Assembly (NCBI GenBank): GCA_964019415.1
Contig: OZ025883.1
Span: 2,394,086 to 2,458,085 of the forward strand
Reading direction: 5' to 3'
DNA from: Ianthella basta
Taxonomy: Eukaryota > Porifera > Demospongiae > Verongiida > Ianthellidae
Length of the DNA stretch: 64,000 nt
The translations under genes were made by a program, and so were the position numbers. Under the pieces are notes generated by a model. That model saw only the letters and a list, made by a program, of their open reading frames with translations, searched no databases and was not told where the DNA came from. Of this stretch, positions 43,284 through 55,880 are shown in pieces. Position 1 is the first letter of the stretch. Every line of letters starts with the position of its first letter.

Positions 43284-45529
43284 ATGTCTCTTTTTGATGT
43301 TTGTAGAGCGGGTGACTTGTTCAAAGTGAGGCGGCTAATTAAAGATGGGTCTAATGTGAACACCAGAAGTGAGTATGGCACAACACCTTTAATAGCGGCA
43401 TCTATTAGGGGTCATGACCAGGTGGTGGAGGAACTCATCAGAGAAGGTGCTCGTGTGAATGTAAAGAACAATTCTCAGCGAACTGCCCTTCACTGTGCCA
43501 GCTGGAGGGGTCATTGCAGTGTTGTGAACACACTGCTTGCAGCTGGTGCAGACACCAATGTACAAGACCAATGTGGAGTGACCCCTTTGATGAGGGCAGC
43601 TGAGTGGGGTAGTGATGAAATAGTGTGTGAACTGATTAGAGCTGGTGCTAGTGTGAATGTTGTCACTAGCAGTGAGTTGTATGGGGTAGCTGCTGGCTCA
43701 ACAGCCCTGCATTTTGCTGCTGAATACAATTGGATTAAATGTGGAGTTCTCCTCGTGGAGGCTGGAGCAGATATGACAGTCAGGTACAAGGACTTCAGAT
43801 CTCCCCTGGACCTTGCATCAGGTTACTTCCAACGAACTATTCGACAGGCACAGTCTTTCTCTACCAAGCGCATTGTAGCAGTAATTGGCAATGCTGAACA
43901 CGGCAAGAGTACACTGATAGCAGCTCTGCAAGCCGAGGGCAAAAACATCTTCAAGAGGTTCACAAACAGGTTCGCACAAGTGCAGGACATCAGGCAACGC
44001 ACAGCCGGTATTGAAGCAGTCCAGTTCTACAGTCGTAAGTATGGACAAACATTGTTCTACGACTTTGCTGGTCAGGCTGATTACCATGGCCCACATCAGT
44101 CCTTCCTGGAGGCCATGCTGAGCAAGCCAGGAGTGTCTGTGACCCTGTTACTTCTAGTAAAGACAACCGACGAGGAAGACATCATCACACAGCAAATCAC
44201 TCGTTGGCTGCAACCTCTAGCTCTTACGTCAGCCCCGTCCACTCCACAAGTGATCCTTGTTGGCAGTTTCCTTGACAGAGTAAAGTCCAGAAAGGAAGCA
44301 GCCGAGAAGCTTTCACGATGCACTCAGTCAGTGCAGGAGGAGTTACCTTTCGACGTCCAAGGTCCCTGTCTCCTGGACTGCCGCAAGCCTGAATCTGAGG
44401 GTATCAATCAAATTTGCATCTTCTTCGAAAAGATTCACCCGCTACAGTTAAACCCCAGCACTCTCTCATACAACCTTAATTGGGTCCTAGCACAATTAAG
44501 GAAAGCATTCTGTGTTCACGCCATCACATTCCAGGCCTTCCAAACATGGGTAGAGGAAAATGAGGAGACACTCCTTTAGGATTTACCCTCACCTGAGGAG
44601 GTGTGTCGTGACCTAACAGCAGTTGGTCACGCTCTTTTTCTCCCCAACAAACAGGACCCCTCCAAAAGTTGTTCTCCACAGCGTGTATGGCACCCTGTTC
44701 AGTGGGGCCCAAGGAAAGATCAACCAGTTTGGTCTCCACTGCAGTCAGCTGGCAGAGCTGTTTCCCAAGTTGGATCCGGTAATGATTCAAGAGGTCCTTA
44801 TCAGCCTCGAGTTCTGCATTGAGGTGAATGCAAGAATGCTAGAAGATGATCTTGTGAAGTTAACTGCTGGTACTGATGGAGAGAGATGTCTGTACTTTCC
44901 TGCTCTGGTGTCAGCCAAGCCTTGCGAGCTCTTCCGAAAGGATTCAGGGCCACAGAACTTCCAGTGGGTATGCTGGCAATTGAGGACAGAGGAGAAGCAC
45001 TTCATCTTTGCCCATCTCCTCCAATCCATCATCCTCCGTCTTGCAGCCAATCATGTGTTCACTCACACGTTACCCAGTGTGAAAGAGCGCTGCAGTGTTT
45101 GGGTGAATGGACTTTCCTGGAGGTCCACCAAAGGTTTAGACATTGCGGTCCAGACAAGCGACAGCAGTGTGATCCAGATTGTCGGATGCAGCAAAGCAGG
45201 ATCAGAGAAACTGCACCGATACTTATCAAGCATTGTCCAAGATGTCATCAAAACAATTACCCACCTGTCACCAAAGCTGAGAGCCACAGCCTACATCGTC
45301 CACCCGTACACACCGTCTATGTTAGAGAACACTAAAGCCCCTCCCATTGACTCCTTGTATCCTGTTTTGGGTATTGTCCATTGCATCAGTGATGGAGATG
45401 ACCACGTTCTATCTAGACAACATGTTGGCCATCTTCCCAACCGGATGAGTCTCACTGAGTTGTTTGGAGGCTGGTCTCCTTGTCTATCAGTTGTACAAGA
45501 CATGGACTTTAAGAGGGAGCCACAGAGTG
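43284..45529 (+). pseudogene. Gene D large exon: Ank-Roc-COR, disrupted
   Basis: ATG 43284 opens MSLFDVCRAGDLFKVRRLIK, five ankyrin units, Roc with GNAEHGKST at 202-210 and DFAGQADYH, and the start of COR. At 44577 TAG replaces the TGG of LLWHLP, ending the product at 431 residues. Further on, 23 bases (compared with C) are missing near 44671, changing frame within the WLILDLQAV segment of COR. The remainder (to 45529) is well preserved in the new frame (LHSVYGTLFSGAQGKINQFG, ELFPKLDPVMIQEVLISLEF). Two independent lesions make this the clearest pseudogene of the five, although an Ank-Roc product could still be made. Confidence 0.8.
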
Positions 45530-45690
45530 GTGAGTGTGTTTCCTCTCACTGTTTGATAGAAGCAATTCCTTCAGTGTACCTCCTTATTGTACCATCATAT
45601 ACATGTAATGGCTACCCATTCAACTAGTATGACGTGGTGTTGACTAGCCTAAAGGTTGGACACTTGCTTCCTCCTCCTTTGTACCTGCAG

Positions 45691-46742
45691 CTCCACTCTC
45701 TTCAGCCCTGCCCTCCAACTTCCAAAGTGAAGCTACCGCTGCTGACAAGGGACCCTCCCCAGAGATGGCTACACCGACTACAACACAGCAAGGTATGCTC
45801 CATGCTGTGTCACTACACACAAGTGCACCTCACGGTGTACCTAGTGTGGGAGGTGTGTCCCTACTGTCTTTGATGGAGTCTCATGCAATCCACTAACCCC
45901 AAGTGTCATGTGGTGACCCCTTAGTGCACAGCGGAGGTTTAGTGTGTGGCTCAGTTAGCCGGTGACATTCAGATTTTGTGCAATTGCTAATTGGGAGATG
46001 GGGAATCCCCCTTCAGCTACCCTAACATGTTATCAGATTTGTGTACCATGTGTCTTTCCTTTCCATGAAGCTGTACAAGTACTTGATGACTTTCGGGACC
46101 AGTTCATTGAGGAAGTGGATGCTAATGCTGTCGTTCTGGAACTTCTACACAACAAGATCATTGATAGAGGCGATGAGAGGAGGATCACAATGACCCTGGA
46201 CCCAACACAGCAGAATCAGTTTCTTCATTTGATATTGAAGGAGAAGTGCACTGAGGGTGCTTTTGAGACCGTCTGTGACATTATCACTGCAGTTAAGGGC
46301 AATCCAAAGATGAAAGCATTGGGCGAATCTATGAAGAGGAGACTGGAGACAGGTGAGTATATGTATGGAGAAGGAGACTGTGTGCGTGGGTGCATGTGGT
46401 TGTGTCTGTGTATGGGAGTGTTGTGTGCAGTGTGCATGGATGTGTGTGTTGCTGAACACTTAATTTTAGCCAATCACTGCTGCATTTTGCCATTTTTGCA
46501 TTGCAGCTCCACTTTCTTCAGACCTGCCCTCAGTACCGTCATCCTCCAGCTTCCGAAGTGGAGCTACCACTGCTGTGGAGATGAGGAAGGTCTTGTCCAA
46601 GGAGAGTCATCCTCTGCCTCCAGTGGCCAGGTAAGGTCAGTGAACCTCTCACACTCATGTACTAGCACAACTTGGGATACGGACTGAGAAAGGGTGTAAT
46701 TTACCTTGTTTGATGGAGTGTGTGGGTAGGCGTGTGTGCAGG

Positions 46743-46777
<35 letters not shown>

Positions 46778-47369
46778 ATGTGTGTGTGTGTGTGTTCCTT
46801 GTGTGGAACAAGCCCAAGTACTCTGATTAGAGAGGTAGTTTGGCCCATATCTGTCAGTGATTGGGACGGTGTGCGTGTGTGCACGCACATGTGTGTGTGT
46901 GTGTGCGCTTATGTATAGCTGACTTTGTTGGTCAATTCCTACTCCACTGCACTTCTTGCTTTGCAGCTCCACTCTCTTCAGACCTGCCCTCAGTCCCGTC
47001 ATTCTCCAGCTCCCAAGGTGGAGCTACTACTGCTGACAAGGGACCCTCCTCAGAATTGGAGGCACTGCCTACAACACAGCAAGGTATGCTCCATGCAGTG
47101 TCACTACACACGAGTGCACCTCACAGTGTACCGAGTGTGGGAGGTGTGTCAGTGCATGTGTGTTGGGCCCAAGCTCTCCACACTCCAGCGGTACCTTTCT
47201 ATCCGAACACTTTTGGGGCACGTCCAAGCGCCCTGATTAGAGAGGTAGTTTTACATAGTATATCTGTACTGCCCTTATAAGAGAGGTGGCCTGAATTTGG
47301 GTGTACTTTGTTAGTAAGCTCTTTGTGTTTTCTGAGTGGAGCAGGTGTGTTTGTGTATTAGTGTATGCT

Positions 47370-47449
<80 letters not shown>

Positions 47450-47841
47450 TGTGTGTGTTGAGAGATGAAAACAGCACACAAGTTTGTGGTTTATAAAACC
47501 TACTCTGGTCCACGCCCCCCTCAGATGGACACACTCACTTCACTATTGACTCTACCCCCACCTTACAAGCCATTATGAAGTTCATTGTCTGTGAAGTTGC
47601 AGCAGACTGGAGCCAAGTAGCCATCTATCTTGGTGTGGAGGTGTCTGTAATAAACACTACAGAAGAGAACCACAGAAGCTGTGCACTTGCTTGTGCGGCC
47701 ATCTTCGAGCAGTGGTTGTCGTGGGAACCTGGCACAGGGGAGAAGGACAGAACTTGGCGCACTGTGTTGTCAGCTATTGAGAATGCCGGACACAAGGCCT
47801 TTTCATGGCAACTGAAGACAGAGATCTATCATCTCCGGTGA
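45691..47841 (+). CDS. Gene D 3' exons: linker, CARD-I, altered linker, linker, Death-2
   Basis: Exons: linker 45691-45792, CARD 46071-46352 (type I, LLHNKIIDRGDERRITMTLD), altered linker from 46507, linker 46967-47083, last exon 47525-47841. The altered linker diverges after SGATTA into VEMRKVLSKESHPLPPVA and reaches GTAAGG at 46632 in phase 2 rather than phase 1, so it would have to be skipped to keep the frame. The last exon codes for Death-2: FIVCEVAADWSQVAIYLGVE, IFEQWLSWEPGTGEKDRTWR, TVLSAIENAGHKAF, ending IYHLR and TGA. Because of the upstream lesions these exons are probably not reached by the main frame. Confidence 0.65.
47378..47458. repeat. (GT)n microsatellite in a gene D intron
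   Basis: About 80 bases of GT with one CGCG interruption. A smaller one lies at 46745-46796. Confidence 0.95.
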
Positions 47842-49111
47842 ACTTAGACCCAGTACAGAACTCAAAGTATATTGTATGCACACACACACTAGCTGTAATT
47901 GTGTTGTACTAGTACGGTTCTCTTGTTTATTGTATAATGTTATATTTGTAATTCTGTGTCATGAGCTGTAATATGTTCATGGTCGATCCTCTTCCACGTG
48001 ATGCACTCATGATCACGTGCACAGAAAGTGATCAGCTGCGAAAGTGGATTTCTCGGATTATATAGCTCGCGGATATATATCACGTGAACAGCTCTTCTAG
48101 CTAGCAGTGGAAGCCTCTCTTCTGCTTAAGCTTGTACAATTATAGAGGTTTTGATTTCTCCTCGACTGGATCAACTCCAGCAGTCATAGTTTTTCCAGAC
48201 CACTTTGACAGTCTCTATACTATGAATGGACGCGCTCTGGAGGGCCGTAGACCTCGAGCAGGCGGGAGAGTGAGTTGCAGTGAGTCAGGTGTGAAGAAGA
48301 TGGCTGTCGGACATCACCTCAATGAGAGCTCCCACACAATTGAGTGAAGCCATAACTTGATCTCACTCCTCGGTGTATCTAGTGAGGTCTCAACTTGCTC
48401 TCAGGAGAGAGTGTCAAGAGGCAGGACAAGGTAGGTCAAGTTGGATGAAGGTAGGGGAGATTTGGGTCTGGGGACCAGAGAGTGGTGGATGTTTGTGTTA
48501 AGAGACAAAATTGAACACTATTGAAGGACAGTAATTCATCTTGACTTTGGGATGAATGAGAGTAGAGAGTGTTCACTAAAGATGGCTACCTACTCTAGTT
48601 AATGCCTATTCACCAATAGCTGCAGGTCTGTAGGAAGCATTTTAAAATGTGGTGTGGCCAGCTGAAAATCATCTTTGGTGCCACAGGTCACAACGGTGCT
48701 GCTGTAAGAAAGAGGTTTTGAGCTTTCACTGCATCAGCCTTTTCCAGAAGCGAGGCTGAGTATCGTGTAAGCTCAAATGTTTGCTGGACGAAGATTTTGC
48801 GAATTGCCACTTGGAAGGGTAATTTGTGATTGGTCACCAAGTTATTTATATTGGTATCATATGCAAATGTATTTAAATTTTAGTAGAGGGAGTAGAAAGC
48901 ATTAAATATTTGCGAGAATATGTTTTTTTGCTAATACGAACTGTCTCACAAATTTCATGACAATAAACTCTTGCAAAAAATTAGAGCTTACACGGTGCAA
49001 GACTGCTCCACATAGTTGCACAATGAAAAGATGGCGGACTAAGGAGTGTGTTGACTGTGAGGTAGAGTCAAGCTATTGTCTGTACACTGTAGTGTTCAAT
49101 TCCTTAAATGT
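47842..49111. other. Spacer after gene D
   Basis: It holds the shared MDALWRAVDLEQAGE start (48229, followed by GTGAGT) and a block (48275-48460) that matches 36575-36710. No complete gene is seen. Confidence 0.45.
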
Positions 49112-49353
49112 CCAATGATACGAGATTCTTGAGCAAGACACAACTGATAATGATAAATCAATCAAATGCAGGACGTTTCGACCCGAAGGTCTTTGTCAAC
49201 TGAGTACAGCATCCTGTACGCAGTTGACAAAGACCTTCGGGTCGAAACGTCCTGCATTTGATTGATTTATCATTATCAGTTGTGTCTTGCTCAAGAATCT
49301 CATATCATTGGATTATCAACGCAACTATGAGCCTCTACAATATCCTTAAATGT
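49101..49353. mobile_element. Foldback element with 11-bp target duplication
   Basis: The element is 49112-49342. Two arms of about 98 bp (49112-49209 and 49214-49311) form a hairpin with a 4-base loop and only two mismatches, followed by a 31-bp tail ending in GAGCCTCTAC. The 11-bp sequence TCCTTAAATGT flanks it on both sides (49101-49111 and 49343-49353). The sister spacer at 19273-19295 has the site once and no insert. Confidence 0.85.
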
Positions 49354-50040
49354 CACTCAAGCATAGCATATCATCTTGTATATGTAGTGTATGTATTGGG
49401 TAAATGTTGAGCTCATCACCAGTCAACATCTGCAATAGTCCTCTCTCAGTAGGTGTGAAACTAAAACCTGAGTCATCCCACAAGTGATGTGTCCATGGCT
49501 GCCCCCTTCCTACTGCCCTGAGCTGTTGGTGTGTGTGTTGAGTTTGATGTTGAGAGAAGTATTGAGAGTGTTTGAGTGCATGTAGAGTGGTTGTGAGTTG
49601 TGATATAGTGTGCATTGGTTGTGTGTGTGATGTGGTTGTGTTGACTCTGTTGTGTTCCTATGTAGATGAGAGTGAAGTGTTTGACAGGGAGTGGAGGCAT
49701 AAGAGTGGAGCAGGGACACTGTGCAGGCCAACCCAGGGCTAACATCAGATCAGTCTTGTCTTTGAAGTACTGTATGTACAGGTAACACACCTATGTATAC
49801 ACATGAACATTTGTACACACACACATGTACACTCCCTCACAAACAAACACACACACAGTGTCCTTCCCATTTATAACGACGATCTGCCCCCTGTCCTCCC
49901 CTTTTCCACCACCTGTCCCCCTCGCCTGTCCCCCCACTGTCCCACCTGTACATGTTTCCCCTCACCTGTCCCTCATGTCCCCTCACCTGTCCTCACCTGT
50001 CGCCTCACCTGTCCCTTTCACCTATCCCCTCCCACAGCAG

Positions 50041-50165
50041 GCTCGGTCTGGGGGAGTGTTCTATGATGAGTGAGTACATGCAGATGATCCCAGAGGACAG
50101 TGTTGAGTGGTGTTCTACCGGTCAGTGACAGCAGTGAAGGGAAGAGGTACCTGCTGGCCCAACAG
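50041..50165 (+). pseudogene. mTOR FAT fragment
   Basis: Reads SMMSEYMQMIPEDSVEWCST then FYRSVTAVK in a second frame. Equivalent to 19369-19480. Confidence 0.6.
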
Positions 50166-50214
50166 GTGAGGGGAAGGGGCAATCAATTAATCAATTGGTA
50201 CAGCTTTTCTCCTC

Positions 50215-51245
50215 AGTGGGAGGTCACCCTAAACACAGTAATATAGTTATTTAATGGCTAGAAATAAGCACAGTTCTGCATTAATCATACTTGGTCTTCC
50301 ATTAATTTTTGTTATCACTTCATTAAGCACTTCAACATTTCTTTTGGTGTCCTCCTCATTCTCAGCCACTAGCACCAGATCATCAGCAAACAACAGAAAT
50401 TGTACCTTACTCCCTTCTAACTGCACTCCAAACTCTCCCTTGCCTCTCTCGCTGTGTTGTCCATTACTAGGTTGAACAGCCAAGGTGACATCGTACACTT
50501 CTGTCTCACACCCTTTGCTACACCAAACCACTCTGAGTTCTTCCCCTGTACCCATACACATGCTACACTTTGTAAGTACAGTGACTTCACTGCTTCCTTC
50601 AGCCTCCCTCTGACGCCAGATCTAGCTGTCTAAAACCTGTCATAGCAGCTCTCTGTCAAAGCTTTCTCTAAGTCTGCACATGGGATCATCATTGCTTTAT
50701 TGAATTCTTCTCGGTTGTCTTCTCCCCCATTGGCCTTACAGTGAAAATCTGGTCAATACAGCTTCTCTTCTTCCAAAATGTACCGTGCTCTTCTAGCACT
50801 TTTTGCTCAGTGATGGCTCGTACCCTCTTATCTACTATATACAGTGGCATACACCTTCCCTGGTACACTTGAAAGGCTAATTCGCCGATAGTTCTTGCAC
50901 CGTGTTCAGTCCACTGCTACAATACCACTCTCCCAGGCCATATACAACATATTCTATGCAGCCATTGCACCTCTACCTCACCTTCTGCCTTAAGTACTTC
51001 ACCTGTTGTCCCACACACTCCAATGGCTTTACTACTCTTCAACCACCAATGCACTCCCGTACCTCGTCCACACTAATCTCCTCAGTGCATTCTACAAACT
51101 GCATGGTCTGCATCCTGGTTCTCTCTCGGCCCCTCCCTGTGATCTGGTCCCTGAGCACTGTTGTTCTAGTCACTCTCTAGTAATGAGGCAAAGTACTCCT
51201 TCCATCTCATCCTGACCTCTTCTTCCTCACACAGGACTTGTTCAC
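50215..51245 (-). mobile_element. Non-LTR retrotransposon reverse-transcriptase fragment, copy 2
   Basis: The minus strand reads, in order and with stops, VLCEEEEVRMRWKEYFASLL, CIDQIFTVRPMGEKTTEKN, and VQFLLFADDLVLVAENEEDT. The last holds the FADD catalytic box of reverse transcriptase. It is a LINE-type element lacking its ends. Copy 1 at 19560-20130 shares the 3' half and the same flanks, so the insertion predates the spacer duplication. Confidence 0.8.
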
Positions 51246-51824
51246 TGTCATCACAGACAATGGACAAGTACTTCGTAACCAGGTAAAGGGGCAGTGTACT
51301 GAATGCTCCCTTGTGTGTTGAACATCCGAGCAACTGGTTTCATCTTCCTGTCTTCACCCTCCCTCCATTTCCTCCCCTTCCCTCCCACTCCTCTCCCCTC
51401 CCTTCTCTAATGTATGTAGTGGTCAATTGTCACACATCTTGTCCAAGTCTGTCCTGCATCGTCTTGCAGTGGCTGTGTGTATCATTGTGTGTGTATGTGC
51501 ATGTGTTTGTAAGCACCACACTGTGTACATAGCAATATGTGTGTGTTGTGTGTACATGAAGGTAGCAATATGTACATTCCAAACCACCAGGCCTGTCCAC
51601 ACTTCCAAGCTCTGTCCGTTCTCCTCAACCCGTCTTCAAACTGCCGCACTTCCATTGCCTGTTTGTCAGGCACACTCAGTGACATGTAACTATGTGACTG
51701 GACTCAGGCTCCCCCCACAATGCCATACATTCACCTAGTAATACATTATGTGAATTGTACATGTTTGGTTTACAATACACACACTCTATTGGATGTGTTG
51801 TCTGTCTCCACTCCTCCCCTGCAG

Positions 51825-51984
51825 TGAGCTGTTCGATGTGTCCTTTGTCTCCTGCTGGATGGAGCTGGGGATGGCTCAGAAGGAGGACTTGGTGGTCAAT
51901 CTGAAGCTGGCTATCTCTATCCCCAACATCCCTGAGATCACACTGACACTCCTCAACCTTGCAGAGTTTATGGAACACTCCAAG
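51825..51984 (+). pseudogene. mTOR FAT exon fragment
   Basis: Reads [20 protein letters not shown] and [15 protein letters not shown] before GTGGCC, closely matching the animal mTOR sequence. The exon itself is open. Confidence 0.85.
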
Positions 51985-52134
51985 GTGGCCTCTGTAAGAT
52001 GGGGCCTTACTGAGTGTGCTCTTACTGGGTGTGCTCTTATTGTGTTGGCTTGGTGTGCTTTAACTATAGGCAGTGGGCCTATATTAGTACCATTTCTATA
52101 GAGCATGTCCACTGATTGTAGCCCCTCCCCCAAG

Positions 52135-52267
52135 GTCACCTGACACTGAACCCCGCCCTCCTGGGTGAGTGTCCCTAGAACTACTGAGCATATGCCAAGG
52201 CCCTCCACTACAAGGAACTGGAGTTCCACAAGGGACCCAACACCAAGATCATGGAGTCCCTCATCAG
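52135..52267 (+). pseudogene. mTOR FAT exon fragment with stops
   Basis: Reads HLTLNPALLGECP, stop, NY, stop, AYAKALHYKELEFHKGPNTK and IMESLI before GTGAGA. Confidence 0.85.
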
Positions 52268-52392
52268 GTGAGAGGGAGGTGTGTGTGTGATGTGCACTGC
52301 GTGTTAATGTATGTGTACATGTTTGTGTTTGGGAAGGAGTGTGTTTAGGAACACAGTTTGGTGCTCTTGTTCCCATTTTCCAGTTTTGTCTG

Positions 52393-52536
<144 letters not shown>

Positions 52537-53340
52537 CTATAGCTACACTCACATGTAGTGTGCTGGTTGGGAGGGAGAAACTCTTCTTGAAGCTCTAGAG
52601 TGCACAGTTGTGACGTGCTTTCAGGGAAGGAGTGGTTTTGGTATGTATGGAAGGTGTGTGTGTACACAAGATAGGCTTTTGTGTGTAGGTCACTATAGTC
52701 CATTGTAGGCATTGTCTGTGGTCAGTGCTCACCTCACGACTGGTGAGCAAGTGCACTGGAGTGTGTATGACCTTGTCAGCTGAGGCGGTGCAGCACACAA
52801 AGGTATCAGTTTACATGGTCACCTTTCATGGTAGAATTCCCTTACTATGTGTGGGTGTATGTGTAATGTACATTCCAGTCGTAGTCATGAGGTGTGACTG
52901 GAATGAAGTGATAACTACACTTCACATATTAGCCACGTTTAACTACACTAAACTGCATGATATTGAGCATGTAACTGTAATGTGACTTTACAATGTGAGT
53001 ACATCACATGACTGTCATGTGACCTTGTTATTGCAGAGAGAAGCTGTTCAAGCTGTCAAGTGAAGGTGAACTCAATTTCACGCTTAAGTGAGTTCAACTG
53101 TAAAGTGAAAGTGAGTACACTTGTAGAGCAGCACACGGTGTGTGTATGTGTGTAGTGTTTACCTCATGTCTTGTGTGTGGTGTTCAGTGTCACTCCACAC
53201 AGTGTGTGTATGTGAGTGTAGTGTTTACCTCATGTCCACACTCCACCCTCTCCCTCTGCCCCTCCCTCCATGGGTAAAGGATATCAGTTGTTGCCATGGT
53301 GACATGTCCCAATCACATGACCTGTTTCCTGTTCCCCAAG

Positions 53341-53445
53341 TAACGACTTCCCCCATGAGAAGGGCATTGATGTGTGTCGTCAAGTGCAGCTGCTGATTGG
53401 TCAAGCCACTTCACATGAGAACCTCTGCCAGTGCTACATTGGATG
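53341..53445 (+). pseudogene. mTOR FATC exon
   Basis: Reads [35 protein letters not shown] and then GTGAGT, nearly identical to 9257-9362. The FATC tail is essential for mTOR kinase activity, but no kinase domain precedes it here. Confidence 0.85.
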
Positions 53446-53569
53446 GTGAGTGTGTGGTTTCCTTGTGTGTTAATATGTGTGGGAGGGGAAGGAGGGAGAT
53501 GTACACTGAATTACAGTGGGTAGCTGGTCATTGACTGGTGCCATGTAATTAGTGTAGTGTGTGTTACAC

Positions 53570-53870
53570 CTCCCTCCCACTCTGCCTCTCCCACCCCTCG
53601 ACTTTGCCACTTCTATCCCTCCCCTTTTGCCACTCCCATCCCTCTGTCCCATCCTGCCCCTCCCACCCCTTCCCCTCTGCCCCTTCCACCCCTCTTTGCC
53701 CCTCCCTCCCCTCTCTCTCCGCTCCTCCCACCCCTCTCCCTCTGCCCCTCCCACCCTCTTTGCCCCACCCTCCCCTCCCTTCTACCCCTCCCACCCTCCT
53801 CCTGCCCCTCCCACCTTCCTCCTGCCCCTCCCACCCCTCTCCCTCTGCCCCTCCCTCTCCCTTCTCCAGC
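53570..53870. repeat. Pyrimidine-rich low-complexity tract
   Basis: Imperfect CCCCTCCCACC repeats, sister of 9485-9730. Confidence 0.9.
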
Positions 53871-53939
53871 TGCTTTTAGTGTAATATGTGTTACTATACT
53901 CCTCTTAATGCATGCTGTACAAGCCACTCACTAACTTAG

Positions 53940-54420
53940 TGACTTAACAAAAGTATACGTTTGGTCCAAGTGACTGTGCACATGTATGGCTTACAGATTG
54001 ATTTGGGGGTTTAATATTGCTAGTTATTATTATTAAATACTAATATTACAGTGCAACATGATGATTGATTGATTTAACATCAGGGAAAGTCCCCATGCTC
54101 ATAAATGTGGGTGTAGCTGTCACTGGGTTGTCATATAATATTCTGTAACAAGCTATGACTCACTTTTCATAGCTATCCTCTGCACTGGTAGCTAATTACA
54201 AATAGCTAGCTATTCATTGCATGCATTAGTGAGTAGTGTGGTTTAGCTCTGTTAGCTTAAACCCTCCCCCTCTGCTGTGTCAGTCTAAGAAATGGAAATG
54301 GGCACCTCCAGTCTCTGTTGTGCTAGTTCACACACCAGGTCACTATGGTCAGGAGTCCAGTTATGAGGCTCTCCATCTGACACAAGAGTAGCTATTTCAC
54401 CCTACAAACGCTCATCCCAT
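53940..54420. other. Spacer, no gene recognised
   Basis: AT-rich sequence without a recognised repeat or exon. Confidence 0.4.
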
Positions 54421-54479
54421 TCTATCTGCCCACCCTCAGATGTTGGCTGACTAGCTACGACCACTTGTCTCTGCTGTAG

Positions 54480-54533
54480 AAGGTGGAGGTGTTTGAGCAC
54501 ATACTGGAGAGCACTCAGGATGTAACCCAGTAG
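54480..54533 (+). pseudogene. mTOR kinase-domain fragment
   Basis: Reads KVEVFEHILESTQDVTQ and TAG after CTGCTGTAG, sister of 12153-12206. It lies about 100 bases before the promoter of gene E, as in gene A. Confidence 0.7.
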
Positions 54534-54635
54534 TTACAACCTGTGACATTGTTATGTGTATCACCAAAGGACACTGCACTCACTAGTGCACTGCTGTACG
54601 TGTGTGCTGATTCAAATAATTAAGTGCGCTCATTA

Positions 54636-54643
54636 TGACGTCA
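54636..54643. promoter_or_regulatory. CRE-type palindrome TGACGTCA, gene E
   Basis: TGACGTCA upstream of the first leader exon; context resembles gene A (12280). Confidence 0.6.
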
Positions 54644-54679
54644 TTCGCGCACGTCCGGCCAAGTGTTTGGTGAAGTTAT

Positions 54680-55880
54680 TTGAGTCTTTCAGTTGTTCTA
54701 GTCTCGTTTCCAGGGTCAGTGCTAGATACAGTTATATACAGTCGAGTTTGTTAGAGTCGTTCTCTACCGGCCGGGCTGCCCTAGGCCTGCTTGGCAGCTT
54801 AGTGGAGGGACGAGCGGTAAGTCTTTTTGCTAGTGGCTTGTGTGGAGTGGCTTGTTTGCCGTTTAGGAAGCGTTCAAGTGTGCAAATCTAGCTACAGTTC
54901 ACTAGCTAGCTAATGGTTGTCAAGTAGTTAGCTAGGTCCCGTAATTTCTATCTGCTTCGACTGCTCATTTAGCTACCAACGTTTCTCCATCTTTCATGCA
55001 GGTCACCCTCTCTCCACCGCCTCTTAATAGCCACTACCCAGTCTTCTTCGATCTTCGCTCGAAGTTCGCGGTGTTCGTTCCACCGTCATCAGCATCCCCT
55101 CCAGCTGAACACCTCTAGCTACTCTTCTCCCTCCTTAACGCCTCGCCTCCTCCGTGACCAACACATCCAACTTACACCTCTACGGCTCAGTCTCACGTGA
55201 GTAGCCCTCCCCGACGTGTTCGCTTCTCTAACACTTCGCGTTTCTCCAACACTCCGTCCATTAAGCACCGTCTGGTTTCTACCCGTTCACCGTCCAATTC
55301 AACACCTCTACACACCACCCTCCTTGCTGCCTTGCTTCACCGCCGACTACCAACAGCTGCAACTTCTCGCTCATTCCTCACGCAACGGCCGACAGTAGCA
55401 GCCAACACCTCTGCACTCCTCCCTCCCTCCCTAGCGCCTCAGCCCAATAGCTCCAACTGGTGAGTGCTCTTATACTGTATTACAGTAGTGCATCCAACAC
55501 ATGTGGTGCTGTAGGTGGGTGCGTGAACCTGTGCCCTAGCTGGAGCTTTGAATGGTAGCTAGTACCCTACATGTGAAGGGGCTGTACTCAAGGTGGATCT
55601 AGCAGGGGCTACTATTGGCCTCAGGCCCCTCCTTCCTTCTATCCTATTGGTATAGGTGGAGCAGTTAAGATGGGAATTGGAGCACAGTTGAGTCATTTAG
55701 AGTCATTAGCAGTAAATTGTAGCCAGTTCTAGTAAATGAAATGAACCATATTGTTTAGTAGTCAGGCATTTTGGGAGGCATTTTGTCTCTCTGTGTATGA
55801 AGTTTTTCATCCAACAAGCAGTCCATTGTCTCTTCTGTAGGTCACACCTTCACTTGTACTTCTATTAGAAAGAATTGGAG
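54680..55880 (+). other. 5' leader of gene E, three exons
   Basis: Exon 1 ends at 54816 before GTAAGT, like gene A. Exon 2 is 55002-55459 and has no ATG. Exon 3 begins at 55841 after CTGTAG. So E has an A-type first exon combined with the intron that B and C have, which A lacks. Confidence 0.6.
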
